Of a stretch of DNA of 64,000 nt, positions 33,212-45,020 are shown in pieces. A model generated the notes under the pieces. The model saw nothing but the letters and a program-made list of their open reading frames with translations, did not search any database and was not told the DNA's origin. Position numbers and translations under genes: made by a program. Origin of the DNA: Jacaranda mimosifolia (lineage: Eukaryota > Streptophyta > Magnoliopsida > Lamiales > Bignoniaceae); the NCBI GenBank assembly GCA_018894105.1, contig CM032120.1, forward strand, positions 29,720,710 to 29,784,709. The letters run 5' to 3'. Each line of letters begins with the position of its first letter. Position 1 is the stretch's first letter.

Positions 33212-35641
33212 CTAGCTAGAATTGCCAGACCCTTCAGCAGCAAGCGCTAGAGCCAAAACAGACGGAGGTTCAGGTGGTGCCTCTGCAACGGGAACGGCCG
33301 TGGTAACCGTGTAGGAGGGACTGGTAGCAGAGGGCATAAACAGCCGTGGAGCAGCGGGGAAGAATGCTGCGGCATCCGCCCTGTCCTCAGAAATTTCATA
33401 GGCAAGGTCGCCAGCAAACTCGAACTCTCGGCCCACAGCATTCAGCCTCTTCTCGAGTTCTGCCTTCTGCCGTTCTTCGGGGCTCATATTGACAATGTCG
33501 GCAGATTCGACCTCAGCAGTATCTGCCTAGTTGACATCTTCCTCGACCAGCGGGCGCAGTTGCTCATCGAAGCCAAGGCCCATCTTCAAGCGATCCTCAT
33601 CGCTGATGTCGTAACCCAGATGTTGTAATTGGGCGATGGCCCTCTTAAACGCACCCCGTGCGTCATCCAAAGCAAGCACAACGCTTGCGTCTTGGAAGGC
33701 CGGGCTCACCATAAATTCTTGGACGGCCTCCTTCCGCACCTCGGGCACCACCCGAGTAAACTCCTCCCTGGCTTCGACCAGTCGCTCACTTCGGCCGGCT
33801 GCACGACCAGACTCGTAGGCGACTTGAATATCCAGCTCCAGTTTTTTCAACTTCGCATCCATTAAAGTCTGCTCCGTTACCGCCAGCATCACCTGACGGT
33901 CTTTCGCCTCCATATCTTTGGCATACTGGGCGTTTGCTCTCTCAATCTCCTCGACCCGCATCTGGGAGGACTCAAGCTGAACCTTCAAGGTCTCAACGTC
34001 CTCACCCCCCTCCAATCGCTTTCGATCGGCCAGCACCACTTCGGAACGGCGAAACATGTGATAGCCTAGCTGCTCGACCTGAAACACGAGACTATGTCAG
34101 AAGGCAGCTAAACGAAGGAAAAGAAGAGTTAAACAAGTAGACATCCAGGTTCCCAGATCTTACCATATTTGCATGATAAGCGAATTTACACAGCAACCCA
34201 GGTTGGGTTAAACCCAGGAATTTGTTCTGGTCAGCCATGAACTGCGCAGCCATCAGCACTTTTAAGGGATCCAACCCAGTCGGCCCGGAGGATACCATGC
34301 TAGACGAGTCGCCCACAGCTACACCTGGATCCGACCCAAAATGAGGAGATGGGAATTTGCGCAAATTAAAGAGTGCCTCGGGGCTTCGGTCCATGAAGAG
34401 CTCTTTTCCCGTCGGCACGTTCAGCCCTGTGCCCTTCGACTTCCCTTTCCCCACAGCTGCCTTCTTCGGGGGGGAGAGGCCGGCTCGCCCATGGGTCTCT
34501 TTCCTCGATCCGCGGTTCTCTCGACATCTTCTCGGCGAACGGGTGAAGGTGTTCTGGAGGGCGCGGGGGCAGCAGTTAATCGTCGTGGCTCGTCGGCCCC
34601 CGATGACTCTTCCCGAATCGGCGCTGCTTATTTTTTTCAACTCGAGCCATCGCGCTAGCCCTGGACCTGTTCATGATTTCGCCGCGGTCTGCACAGGATA
34701 AGCAACAGAAAATATCAAATGCAGGAATGTTCATAAGCAAACGACAGGGTACGGCACATGCAGTTAGTCTACCTATCTCATAATCACCGGGAAAATTTAA
34801 TGGGGCTGGCGACAACCCAGCCAACACCAATTGCCTCTCATCGAGGAATACAGTGGCTTCGATGGGACCAAACTCGACCAGGTCCCTCACGAATGTGCTC
34901 GACCAGGTTGGAGCGTGATTCCCTGGTACCTCGATCGGACCCCTCGCCCACTCTCGCGGAATATCGAACCCGTCCTTTACTCGCACAAAAAAGTAGCGTT
35001 TCTTCCACGCCTGACCATAGGACGAGGAAAGCGCCACGAGAAACCTCCGACGAGGCCGAGCGCTCAGATAATAAAAGCCCGTTTCCTCAGTGCTGCCGAA
35101 TTTACGCGACACGCAAAGATAAAACAGGTTTGAAAAATTTTCAAAGGTTGGGGGTTGACTGTACAGGAACATTAGAACTATAAAGCTACACAACGTCGAC
35201 AAACAGTTGGGCAGCAGTTGCGTGATGCACACTCCAAGACCCCTAAGCAGACCTATCATACCCTCACTCAAGGGAAACCTAAGACCACACCTAAGTGCAT
35301 CCTCAAAAACAGTTATGCAACCGGCAGGGGCGCGGTGCATTCGACCAGCAAGCCCAGGGGCTAACAGCTGGAATTCACGAGGAATGTGATAAAGCTCTTG
35401 AACGCGGGCCAGTTCTAAGGGGGTGACAGTAGAGATTATCTCGCTATAGTGGTTTGGGGTAAATAATCGCCCGCGAGAAGAAGGTACCCGGCTGGGCCCA
35501 GCTTTCCCCCTCCCCCCCCCGCACGCCGCTCGAGCCGCCGGAGCTGGAACGACTTGAGTCAGAAAACTCCCTGCGGCCCTCAGACACAGTCGCTTCACTA
35601 TCCCCACCAGAAGTACCACCAGAACTGAATAGCCCAAACAT
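33212..35641 (-). pseudogene. Antisense passenger gene of element 2 (three exons)
   Basis: Exon 1 (35641-34773) starts MFGLFSSGGTSGGDSEAT, has a serine-rich stretch, then a region resembling the plant 'putative gypsy type transposon' domain (RAPAGCITVFEDALRCGLRF, QLLPNCLSTLCSFIVL). Intron 1 is 34772-34689 (84 bp, phase 1) and exon 2 is 34688-34164, Lys/Pro-rich. Intron 2 is 34163-34079 (85 bp, phase 0). Exon 3 (34078-33212) has a coiled-coil-like stretch (LKVQLESSQMRVEEIERANA) and a tail ending EGSGNSS. All four splice ends are GT or AG. Breaks are a frameshift in a C run (about 35511-35520), a frame change in exon 2, and a stop at 33527-33529. Role unknown; it runs opposite to gag-pol from its own TATA box. 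Confidence 0.8.
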
Positions 35642-35803
35642 TTTCTTCTAAGAAAGGTGGAAAGAAATAGAGGGGGAAGAGTACTTACTAGATTTGGAAA
35701 GCTAAAACCCAGAAAATCTCTGAAGAAAGCGCAAAGGTTAGTGATTCTTCCAGCAAGGAATATCTGAAGCGGTAAAGGCGAAAGCAGCCTGAATGCCAGT
35801 TAG

Positions 35804-35811
35804 TATTTATA
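35804..35811 (-). promoter_or_regulatory. TATA box of the element 2 antisense gene
   Basis: TATAAATA on the minus strand, about 163 bp before the ATG at 35641. The upstream sequence contains GAGCGGTTACATCGTGG, also present in element 1 at about 2903-2919, so the promoter is conserved beyond the TATA box. Confidence 0.68.
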
Positions 35812-36000
35812 AAGGAAAAGGCACGGTTATCCAAGTGTCCGCATTAATGGGGGAAACTATAACGCCGCCCCACGCGCGCCACGATGTAACCGCTCAGTAG
35901 ACGCCCAAAACCCTGGTCGATTTCTAAAAATCCCCAGTCGAGACACGTTAATATTTGCTACTTCCCAATGCCGTTCTTCGATTCCCTCAATCTGCGTTGC

Positions 36001-36016
36001 GAAGTGGGGGGACTCA
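36001..36016 (+). other. Element 2 polypurine tract
   Basis: GAAGTGGGGGGACTCA ends exactly at the start of the 3' LTR. The tract is nearly identical in elements 1 and 3. Confidence 0.8.
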
Positions 36017-36829
36017 TGATATAGGGTGGCCCAAAAGGCCCAACGTTTCGGACAATGGCCCAGGGCCCATGACCCACGTCAACCATATTCAACCAGATAG
36101 TGGCCCGAAGGGCCCACCATTTCGGACAATGGCCCAGGGCCCCATGACCCACGTCGACCATATTCGACTAGATAGTGGCTCGAAGGGCCCAACGTTCAGA
36201 CAACGGCCCAGGGCCCATGGGACATGTCGACAATATTCGACCAGCCCCCTCACGCCCAGGCGGGCGCCTCAGAGCCCTCGGACGATATCGACCATATTCG
36301 ACCCCAGTTAGGCTGACAAGAGGTCGAGCTTTGCACAGCACCTTGCCACCGCATTAAATGCGTGGACTGGCACCACGCCACCGCATTAATGGCGCATGCC
36401 ATCCCCTCACTGTCTGACACGGCAGGCGCCACCCCGTATACCGTCCCGTCCTGTAGCTTGAAAGGACATCTAGCTGGCGAAATTCAAATGGGGGAATAGA
36501 CTAATTGCCCCTTGGAGGAGGCTGAAGACCCCAAGGGTAAGCCAAGGGCTTACCAGTCATTTTCCTACAAGGGGAAGAATATAAAAACTCCTCTGTCTTG
36601 CCTCACAAGGTATGCGAAAAACACAGTGAACCTATCTTACTTCATTGTGAGATACCGGAAATACTGACTTGAGCGTCGGAGGGCCAAAGCCGAGGGCCAC
36701 TCGGCTAGCCTAACGTTTGCCTTGATTGCAGGATTCTCAAATATCATCAACGGAAGATATCCACCTTTGGGATTAACCCCTATAGAGATCGGAATCAAAG
36801 TACTTGTATTACGATTCAAACCATCATCA
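36017..36829 (+). repeat. Element 2 right LTR (3')
   Basis: 813 bp, TGATATAGGG...CATCA, followed by the target duplicate ataag (36830-36834). It carries the same 74-bp triplication (36026-36248), TATA box and hairpin (36688-36706) as the left LTR. Confidence 0.95.
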
Positions 36830-37926
36830 ATAAGTTTCTCCTATTATATGAGAGGTTAAGAGTTCGAACACGAATGTGCTCCTTATGTGCATAAAAATGT
36901 GCAGTTTATACTTTAATTTAGTTGATTTGATTTCAATAATAGGATAATATTATTTTGTTGAAAGGATAAATTTGTCACTATAAATTTTTTTTAAAAAATA
37001 TAATAAAAATTTTAAAAAATCAACACAAAAGGAATTGGGTGATTCAAATCCCTACCACGTGGCATTTTGGCTAACCTGAAGAATTCATACAGAATTAGAA
37101 GCATTTTGAAGAAGTCCATGTTTGTTTATGTTTTCAAATTCATTTTCACTAATATTTATTATTTAAAAATAAATTATCAACAATTATTATTATTATTAAT
37201 TTCAATTTATTTTTATTTCAAAATATATTTTTTAATAACCTATATATCTTCTCCTAATAACCTATATATTTTCTCTTTCTATTTCATTATTACTATCTTT
37301 CTTCACATACAATCTATTAAAACATATATAATCATTACTTTTCCAACAAACTATACAAATCCAAACTTTTAGATAATAGGCCGATTTTCCTCTGCCTCAA
37401 TAAAGGATTTTCTAGAGGTGGATGAGTCCATAACAAAATGGTATATAAAAGGAGTACTCCGAGGCTGCTCAAAGGTAGGACTTTTGTTGGTGTACTAGTG
37501 AAAGGTGACAGTACTATTACTTCTAATTATTATATTATTACAAAATAAAAATAATTTAAAAATATATATTAATTTAATTAGTAACATATAACAACAATCG
37601 TTTGTCTCAAATATTGGCCCGCATGGACGAACTTAATATAATGAGATTTCCTTGGCCTTTAATAATCAGATTTTCAAAGATGAATTAGCCGTATGATATT
37701 GATCTCTTTAATAAGTTGAATTTGAACTCAAATTTAAATGTTCAAAAGTTTATGAATTTTATTTATTACTTTTACATATTTAATTTTATTATCAATAAAG
37801 TGAATGTCAAATAATATTGTTTTACTACGTACTACTACTAATTATTATTATTATAACATAATAAAAGCAATTCTAAATTTATGCATTACTTCAATTGATA
37901 ATATATAAGAATAATAATGATAAGGA

Positions 37927-37963
<37 letters not shown>

Positions 37964-38366
37964 ATATATATTTGTTAGTTAACTTGCTCGAGCTCAATAA
38001 TTTTTACAAACTTGACTCCAAGCTTAATTTTGCAAGCTGTTGAACACGAATTTATTTATATAATTTCATAATCAAGCTTAAACTTAAAAAGTTTTCAAAG
38101 TTTAACTATTCGTTTGGACCTGTTTAGATCATTTATTTAAATTTTTTTGTTTTATGAATGTATTACATGTATATTAAATATTTTTTTATATAAATAATTG
38201 ATTGAGAATAAAATTCACATGACATATATACATTAAATTACAACAAAAGATGAAATAAAGAATTCAAAACCTGTTTGGACGCTTCTCAGGAATTCGGGTT
38301 GGATTCTTGATACTAATTGCTATTTATCTAGGCAAAGTTACAATCCAATCTCCGAGTTAAAATTTA
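36830..38366. other. AT-rich intergenic DNA
   Basis: No gene seen. The beginning (TATGAGAGGTTAAGAGTTCGAA, 36847-36868) resembles a tRNA-derived SINE B-box region. About 37115-37372 has TGTTTGTTTATGTTTTC at one end and AATCCAAACTTTT at the other, a probable decayed MITE. A (TG)n microsatellite lies at 37930-37959. Confidence 0.45.
37930..37959. repeat. (TG)n microsatellite
   Basis: About 15 TG dinucleotides followed by a TATGTATATATA tail. Confidence 0.95.
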
Positions 38367-38703
38367 CAGGGTGTTTGTTTATGTTTTTATTTTGTTTTCT
38401 ATTGTTTTTACTATTTGAAAATGAATTTACAATAACTTATCATCATTTTTATCAATATTCTAACTCATTTTCATCTCAAAACACATTTTTTAATAATCTA
38501 CATATATTTTCTCCAATAATCTATATATATATATATTTATTATTACTATCTCTCTCCACCTACAACTTACTAGACCTTATATAATTATTACTTTTTCAAT
38601 AAATTATCCAACAAATATATTTTCAACTCATTTATTCTAACTTTTCACATTCTAAAAATGTACTCTTTGAAATATAAAAAGAAGAACATAACCAAACTCC
38701 CCG
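38367..38703. mobile_element. PIF/Harbinger-type MITE, copy 2
   Basis: The ends CAGGGTGTTTGTTTATG and, inverted, CGGGGAGTTTGGTTATG are flanked by TTA on both sides (38364-38366, 38704-38706). Its length of 337 bp equals the copy at 25304-25640, and the terminal sequences are alike, so both belong to one family. Confidence 0.75.
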
Positions 38704-40421
38704 TTAGGAACAGAACTGTTTGCTGACTTCAAGTTTGCGGTTTGGTCTGTTTCGTTGCTTCAAAACTAATATTAATAAGTCCACATATTGTCAAACAACT
38801 TGCGGTGCATAAGGTTGATGGATGGAGGAACGTACAAAATGGTGGGGGCAGAGTTCACATCCCACATCACATAACTACATCGCACAGTTGTTGGGTTTTT
38901 TTTTTTTTTTTTTTTTTTTGTGATTGCCGATAATCAGTTGTCTTGTCCCTAGCAAGCAGGCGCACTTTCTAGCTAGAATTATTGAACCACACAAAAGAAA
39001 ATTTCCACATAAATCTTATATTTGATTTTCTCCGTTGATGTATGAAAATTAGGTATGGTAATGTGTCCAGGTAATTTGGACCCCACCTTGGACCAGTCCT
39101 AAAAGGGATAAATTTGGGCTAATTAAACGGGTTTAGAGACAGGTATTGAGTCCAATTATTTAGGGTCCGATCAGGATATGAGGCGGATTACGAGTTTAAT
39201 TAAATATGCTCCGAACTCACCCTATATAATGGGAAATAAGTAAATATATTAATATACACATATAAGTAGGGGGCGTTTACGGTGAGGTATGTTCGTATTT
39301 ACCTCATATGAGGTACCACTAAATAAATGACATGTGTTATTTTACAATAGGTTATCGTTAATTGTACAATGGGTTGCAGATTTACATTTTAAAGTTGGGC
39401 ATATTTATGGTGAGGCATGCTGGTATTTACCTCATATGAGGTATAACTGAATTAAATGACATATATCTTTTTATAATATATTATCGTTAATTTTACAACA
39501 AGTTGTTGATTGACATTTATTTAATACATTAAGTACTTGGTAACTTTTTAAAAAATGATTAAAAGATATTTTTCAATTTTTTTTTATTATATTAGACAAC
39601 ATAATTTCATAATTTTAAATTATATATTTTATAATATTTACATAAGAAATATATCAAAAATAATATAATTAAATATAATTACCTTTATTTATTAACTAAA
39701 ATAAAAAATTTAAGAATAAATATCAAATCTAAAACTATTATCCTAATGATATAATCTAAATAAAATAAGTAACAAATAATTATTTTGAATTAGTACTTAT
39801 AATAAACTAATATATAAATGTGTTTTAAAATAATTTGATTGAATTAGTAAATTAATTAAAAACAAAATAATTAAAAAGAAAAAACCAAAAAAAAAATAAA
39901 ATCATCATATTCTCCTCCAACCACCAAGCCACGAGCAAGCCCCACCACCACCACCCCAACCCCCCACGACTCCCACCCCGTCAGCCCCCTTCTTCCCCTT
40001 TCTCGGCTAACCTGTTCGGCCATGGCCAAATTTGGCTGCCTATCAGTCTGCTGCCGACCATGACAATCGGATTTGGGTGGGGGTTGAAATTTGGGATGGA
40101 GTTTATATATGTATATGTGTGTATGTCTGTGTGTTTATGTGTATTTATATATATGTATGTATTTCTTATATAAGTAGTTCAATGTGTGGTAAATATAAAT
40201 TGTTTCAAAATATTTTTTTGTGGATGGCTTTTGTGGTGTTAAGTTTTTAGTTTTTTTTCAATTAAATTTTTAATAAAAAATTAAATGGGTATTTCATATT
40301 CTATAAGTTTTTTATAAATAGATCAAATGTTAGGATTTTTTTTTCATAAATAGATAACGATTTCTATTTAGAATCAATCATTAACCAGTCGTACAGATAA
40401 CATGTTAATTGTATTTATTAC
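38704..40421. other. AT-rich intergenic DNA with small repeats
   Basis: No gene recognised. It contains a run of about 24 T (38896-38919), a two-unit tandem repeat at 39277-39530, and a (TG/TA)-rich tract near 40105-40165. Confidence 0.5.
39277..39530. repeat. Two ~128-bp tandem units with a palindrome
   Basis: Both units have TTTA(C/T)GGTGAGG(T/C)ATG followed by TATTTACCTCATATGAGGTA. ACCTCATATGAGGT is a perfect 14-bp palindrome. A related CCTCACATGAGGTATGTAC occurs at about 49038 on the far side of element 3. Confidence 0.8.
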
Positions 40422-41156
40422 TGATATGGGATAGCCCAAGGTGTTCGGCTCAAAGACCACAGACCCAAGGATGCCACTGGGCCTAATTATGCTATCGACG
40501 TCAAGTGACCCAAATCGACCACACAGATCGACATGACTCACAGATAAGGCCACTGATCGATAGTTCGACCACATCGCTTGTCCACCCAATACGCCACGCA
40601 CCTATCCATCGTTAGGTCGACCAAGGAGGTCAACCCGTCGCGTAACCATCTCTGCCACATTAAATGTCCTGATATGCAGCATGCCTCCACATTAATGGTG
40701 CATGTCGCCCCAGTACCACCCGTGCTTCCGCACTAAGGAGGAGGCGCATGTACAATTTCCTATTCTATCCCTAAAACCTGGAGAGGCAGCCATTTGGAAT
40801 AGTACAAGGGTGAGAGATGACCTAGTGGCCCCCATGCAAGGACAGAGACCATTACTACATGTCAAGGGCATCCCAGACAAATCCCCATTGAGAGAAGGTT
40901 ATAAATACCCTCACTCCAGCCTCTCAAAGGTAGGTCATTCTAAACATACAAAGCCCTAACTCTGCTGCTCATTATATCTGGTCGACTCTACATTGGCTTG
41001 GGCGTCAGAGTGCCTAAGCCGAGGGCTCCTCAGCTAGCCTGATGTTTGTTCGTGATTGCAGGACTCAGCCCAATTATATCCATATATCGACCAGAGAGGT
41101 CGGACCAATCCAAAAATACTACCTGATCCAGTTACCAATTGATTTCACCCTTATCA
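40422..41156 (+). repeat. Element 3 left LTR (5')
   Basis: 735 bp, TGATATGGGATAGCC...TTATCA. It is shorter than the right LTR by about 20 bp because it lacks the GTAGCGGCAGACCCACC stretch after AAGGAT. The leader hairpin is at 41017-41035 with one mismatch. The following primer site is TTTGGCACCATTTGTGGG (41157-41174). Confidence 0.92.
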
Positions 41157-41199
41157 TTTGGCACCATTTGTGGGAAACTCTTTGAGTGTACTATCAAAA

Positions 41200-42999
41200 A
41201 TTGTGAACACCAGGCGAGCCCCCTCAGGAAGAGAAGAAAATAGGAGGTCTAGCTCTCCCCCTACTCGACCTCAGCAAGAAACTGGGGTTCCAACATCAAA
41301 TGCCCCATCAGAACAAATGGTCACCCTAACCATGCCCCAGCTGATGCAGCTCATCAGCGAATAGATATCTGCCCAGATTTTGGCTCAACTTTCAGCAGCT
41401 TTTAATAGACATACTGTGCAACCGAAGCCAGCTGCCAGTGCGATGCCGCAACTTGCAACCTCGGAGAAAAGACCGCCGAGGGAGAACTTGGATTGACCAG
41501 AGTCCAGAAGGCCCCACTTGAGGCGCGAAGTGAGCTCAAACCACTTTCTGAGGGAAATGGCCCGACCCTTGCCCCATGAAGAAGTTGCAGATTCCATTAA
41601 TCACGGCATTCGACCCATTCGAGCCTCGCAGCGCGATAGGGTCGAGCGCTCAAGACCCGACCCGAATAGAGATGCGTCCCAAGCCGACAGAGAAGAATGA
41701 GAGGAGGTGTCTCACCAAGTCCATCAGCTGAATCGATGATTGGAGGAAATCTCGAGGAAAAACACAGAGAGAAACCTCAATTATAAGGGACCACTGAGGT
41801 TCTGAAGAGAGAGAGATTCACTGTTCATCCAGGAGATTATCGACGAACGCATTGCCATTGATGCTAAGATCCAGACCGGCCTACCCCGATATGATGACTT
41901 GTCGGACCCAAACGAACACATGATGTAGTTGCACGGGCACAACGAAAACATCCACGCCAAAATGCTAGTAACCACCTTTCAAGGAATAGTGTTGGACTGG
42001 TTTGTTAAGTTGGAACCGGCGTCAATACATTCATATGATCAGTTATGTGATAAGTTTTTGCACCAGTTCGCAAATAGGAAGAGGGCGAAACTCCCACACA
42101 CCCACGCATACGGTGAAGCAAAACGAAGGGGAGTCCCTCCAAGACTTTTTCACTAGATTCAGCACAGATGTGTTGAAGATCGACAGCCCAAGGATTGAAT
42201 TCCTAATCGACATGTTGTTCTTGGGCCTCAGGCACAAGGAATATGCCAATGCTCTGGTGTGCAAGCAGCCACAGTCGATGGAGGAGCTCCTTGACCTCGC
42301 GGAGAGGTACATGACCTAAGAGGAGATGAATAAACTTAAATATGGCAACCTCGAGGTCGAGAAGAAAAAGAGCAAGGAGAAAGACGACCGCCAGGTCAGA
42401 GAGGGACGTCAGTCACCCATTAAACGATTCCATGACTATACTCCACTTAACCTCCTTAGAAAGGAGGTGCTGTTTGCTATCCAACATGACAATCTCCTTA
42501 AAAGGCCCAAGAAGTTGACCGAGATGGAAGCCATGAAAAAATCAAAGAAATACTATCACTTCCATAAACAGAGAGGGCATGACATAGAGGATTGCTTCAA
42601 CTTACACGACAAGATAGAAAGATTGATCAGATCTGGCCATTTGAAAAAAATTTCGATGAGCGTGCCAAGGGTGAAGAGGGCAAAATTGATCGGACTCCCT
42701 ATAGAGAAAGGTTGGCTAGCATGATGAGAGAAGATAAAGAAAAGAGACCAGCCCAGGAGCCCCACCCACCCATTCGAGGAGTCATTGACATGATCACGGG
42801 AGGACTCAAGGTCCGCCAGAAAATAAACTCAGAGGCAACTGGAATCGACCAAATCAGCGAAGGTCGAAATGGTTTTCCAGCTTTCGACCAGCGCAGAACC
42901 AATCTCCTTCACTGAGTCTGACCTTGATCATCTGGAGAACAAAGGAGTCGGCAGAAAGATTGATTGCCCCATGGTGGTAACACTTGAAATAGCCAATTT
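41200..42999 (+). pseudogene. Element 3 gag
   Basis: Homologous to element 2 gag from VNTRRAPSGREENRRSSSPP onward, but the ATG is ATT here (41200-41202), so the start is lost. Stops interrupt it at several points (after MQLISE, after DREE, in EHMM, after YMT), and a frameshift follows PHTHAY (about 42110). The zinc knuckle reads YHFHKQRGHDIEDC, with the first cysteine changed to tyrosine. Confidence 0.82.
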
Positions 43000-43262
43000 C
43001 AAGTGAGAAAGATTTTGGTCGACAATGGCAGTTCTGTGAACATCATATTTTTGTCCACTTTGAACATGATGAATTTGGGCCAGCTAAAGTTTAAGCCAGT
43101 CCGAACGCCGTTGGTTAGATTTGGGGGGTCCGAGATCATTCTAGAGGGATCTATTAACTTATCCACATCATTTGGACAGGGTCCCCGAAGTAGAACCTTG
43201 GTGGTCAACTACCTGGTAGTCGATGGCCCATTCGCTTATAATGTCCCAAATCATAAAAGATG
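43000..43262 (+). pseudogene. Element 3 protease fragment
   Basis: Reads ILVDNGSSVNIIFLSTLNMM, with the aspartic protease active site, and continues to DGPFAYNV. Its match to element 2 then ends abruptly at about 43245. The deleted segment corresponds to about 29150-29670 of element 2 (protease end and linker). Confidence 0.8.
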
Positions 43263-43990
43263 AGGTCAACAAGCTACTAAAGGGAGGATATATTGTAGAA
43301 ATTCAGGACCCTCTTGGCTTTGTAATGTTGTACTCGTCCCTAAGAATGAGGGAAAGTGGTGTATGTGTAATGATTTCACCGATTTAAATAAAGCTTGCCT
43401 TAAGTATCCTTACCCCGTGCCTCGTATAGATTTATTAGTAGATTCTACTGCTGGTTGTGAGTTGTTGAGCATGATGGATGCCTTCCAAGGTTATTATCAA
43501 ATATTCATGGCACCCGAGGATAGGGACAAGACCTCTTTCGTCGTCCCCAATGGAGTATACTATTTCTTAGTCATGCCCTTCGAGCTCAAGAATGCGGGAG
43601 CAACGTACCAAAGATTGGTCAACTTCATGTTCAAGAACGAGATCAAAAGATCAATAGAGGTCTACGTTGATGACATCATTGTTAAAATAGAGAAAGCTGA
43701 GGAGCACCCCATCGACCTCGACCACACATTTTCCATACTAAAGGAGTTCGGCATGAAGCTAAACCCCAACAAGTGCATATTTGGGGTTCGTGGAGGCAAG
43801 TTCCTTGGTTATATGGTCAGCCAGAAGGGGGATCGAGGCAAACCCCGTATAAGATCCAAGCAATTTTGGACATTACCCCGCTTCACACCGTTCAAGATAT
43901 ACAACGCCTGGTCGACATGATCATACCCCTCGGCAGGTTCATTACTCGACTAGTTAACAAGAGTCTCCATTTCTTCAAAATACTCAGAAA
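43263..43990 (+). pseudogene. Element 3 reverse transcriptase
   Basis: An open stretch at 43363-43920 carries MCNDFTDLNKACLKYPYPVP, MMDAFQGYYQI and YVDDIIV. A frameshift at about 43830 (after MVSQKG) moves the rest to another frame (43773-44015, KLGFQ). It has the same MPFEL change in place of MPFGL as element 1. Confidence 0.82.
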
Positions 43991-45020
43991 TGCAAAGAAA
44001 TTAGGGTTCCAGTAGACTCAGCAGTGCGACTAGGCCTTAATCGAGCTCAAGCAATACTTGTCCTCGTCGCCTATGCTCGCCAAGCGCGAGCTGGGAAAAG
44101 TTTTGCAACTTTACCTCGCTATATCCACCGCCTTAATCAGTTCAGTATTGGCATCGACGAGCGACGGGACTCATCAACCTGTGTATTACTGTAGTAAGGC
44201 TTTGTACGGGCCTGAACATAATTACCTGGAGATCGAGAAGTTTGCTCTTGCCCTCATCACGGCAGCACAGAAGTTGCGACCTTACTTCCAGTCCCATGCG
44301 ATCGTAGTCCTGACTAATCAGCCATTAAAACAAGTATTGTCGAAACCAGACACGTAAGGACGACTCACAAAATGGGCAATTGAGCTCGGGGAATTCGACA
44401 TCACATTCCAGCTGCGAACAGCTATAAAAGTGCAAGTGCTAGCTGATTTTGTTGCTGAGAGACTCGACCTCTTAGACCACCATGACCAAAACCCATCCGT
44501 GTGGACATTGCACGTCAATGGATCGGCAACCGTATCAAGGGGTGGAATTGGTATTTCTCTTCGTTCCCCGCTCGCAGAAGAGTATGATTTTGCCATAAAG
44601 CTCGACTTCCTAGTTACCAACAATGAGGCAGAATATGAAGCTCTCATAGTTGGAATGAACATGGCAGCAGCTCGGGGCGTCGAGCAACTGGTAGCGATCA
44701 ACAATTCCCAGTTGGTGGCAGAGCAAGTGGAAGGGAATTTTGAGGTCAAGGAAACCAAAATAAGTCAGTACTTGACTGAAGTCAAACAATTACGATGGGC
44801 ATTCAAGAGCTTCACCCTGAGCCAGGTACCCCGAGCGAAAAATGAACGAGCAGACACACTTTCAAAATTATCCAGCTCGACAAAAGGAACCAGGGAAAGA
44901 ACTATAATGTTCTTGGTGGCCAACAAAGCATGTATTCAAGCCATCGATCAGAACCTTATCGAGTGGGTCAAAGAAATAGCGCCCTCCTGGCAAGACCCAA
45001 TCAAGCTCTACTTGAGCTAG
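43991..45020 (+). pseudogene. Element 3 tandem RNase H domains
   Basis: The first domain is visible at 44058-44357 (YYCSKALYGPEHNYLEIEKF). The second, archaeal-type, is in the open stretch 44430-45020. Its active-site positions are altered: HVNGSA has Asn for Asp, and INNSQLV has Asn for Asp. The NNEAEYEAL Glu and the late NERADTLSKL Asp remain. Both changes fit G-to-A (C-to-T) decay. Confidence 0.8.

Larger units (their letters stand above)
26267..36829 (+). mobile_element. Element 2: Tat-like Ty3/gypsy LTR retrotransposon, best preserved copy
   Basis: LTRs of 812 and 813 bp (26267-27078 and 36017-36829) differ at about two dozen positions by eye, mostly transitions. The 5-bp duplicate ataag flanks both sides (26262-26266 and 36830-36834). 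Inside are a primer site, gag, protease, reverse transcriptase, two RNase H domains, integrase ending at 32628, an oppositely oriented spliced gene (35641-33212) and a polypurine tract. Only a handful of stops and frameshifts break gag-pol, making this the youngest-looking element in the window. It is non-functional as protein source but may still be transcribed. Confidence 0.95.
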
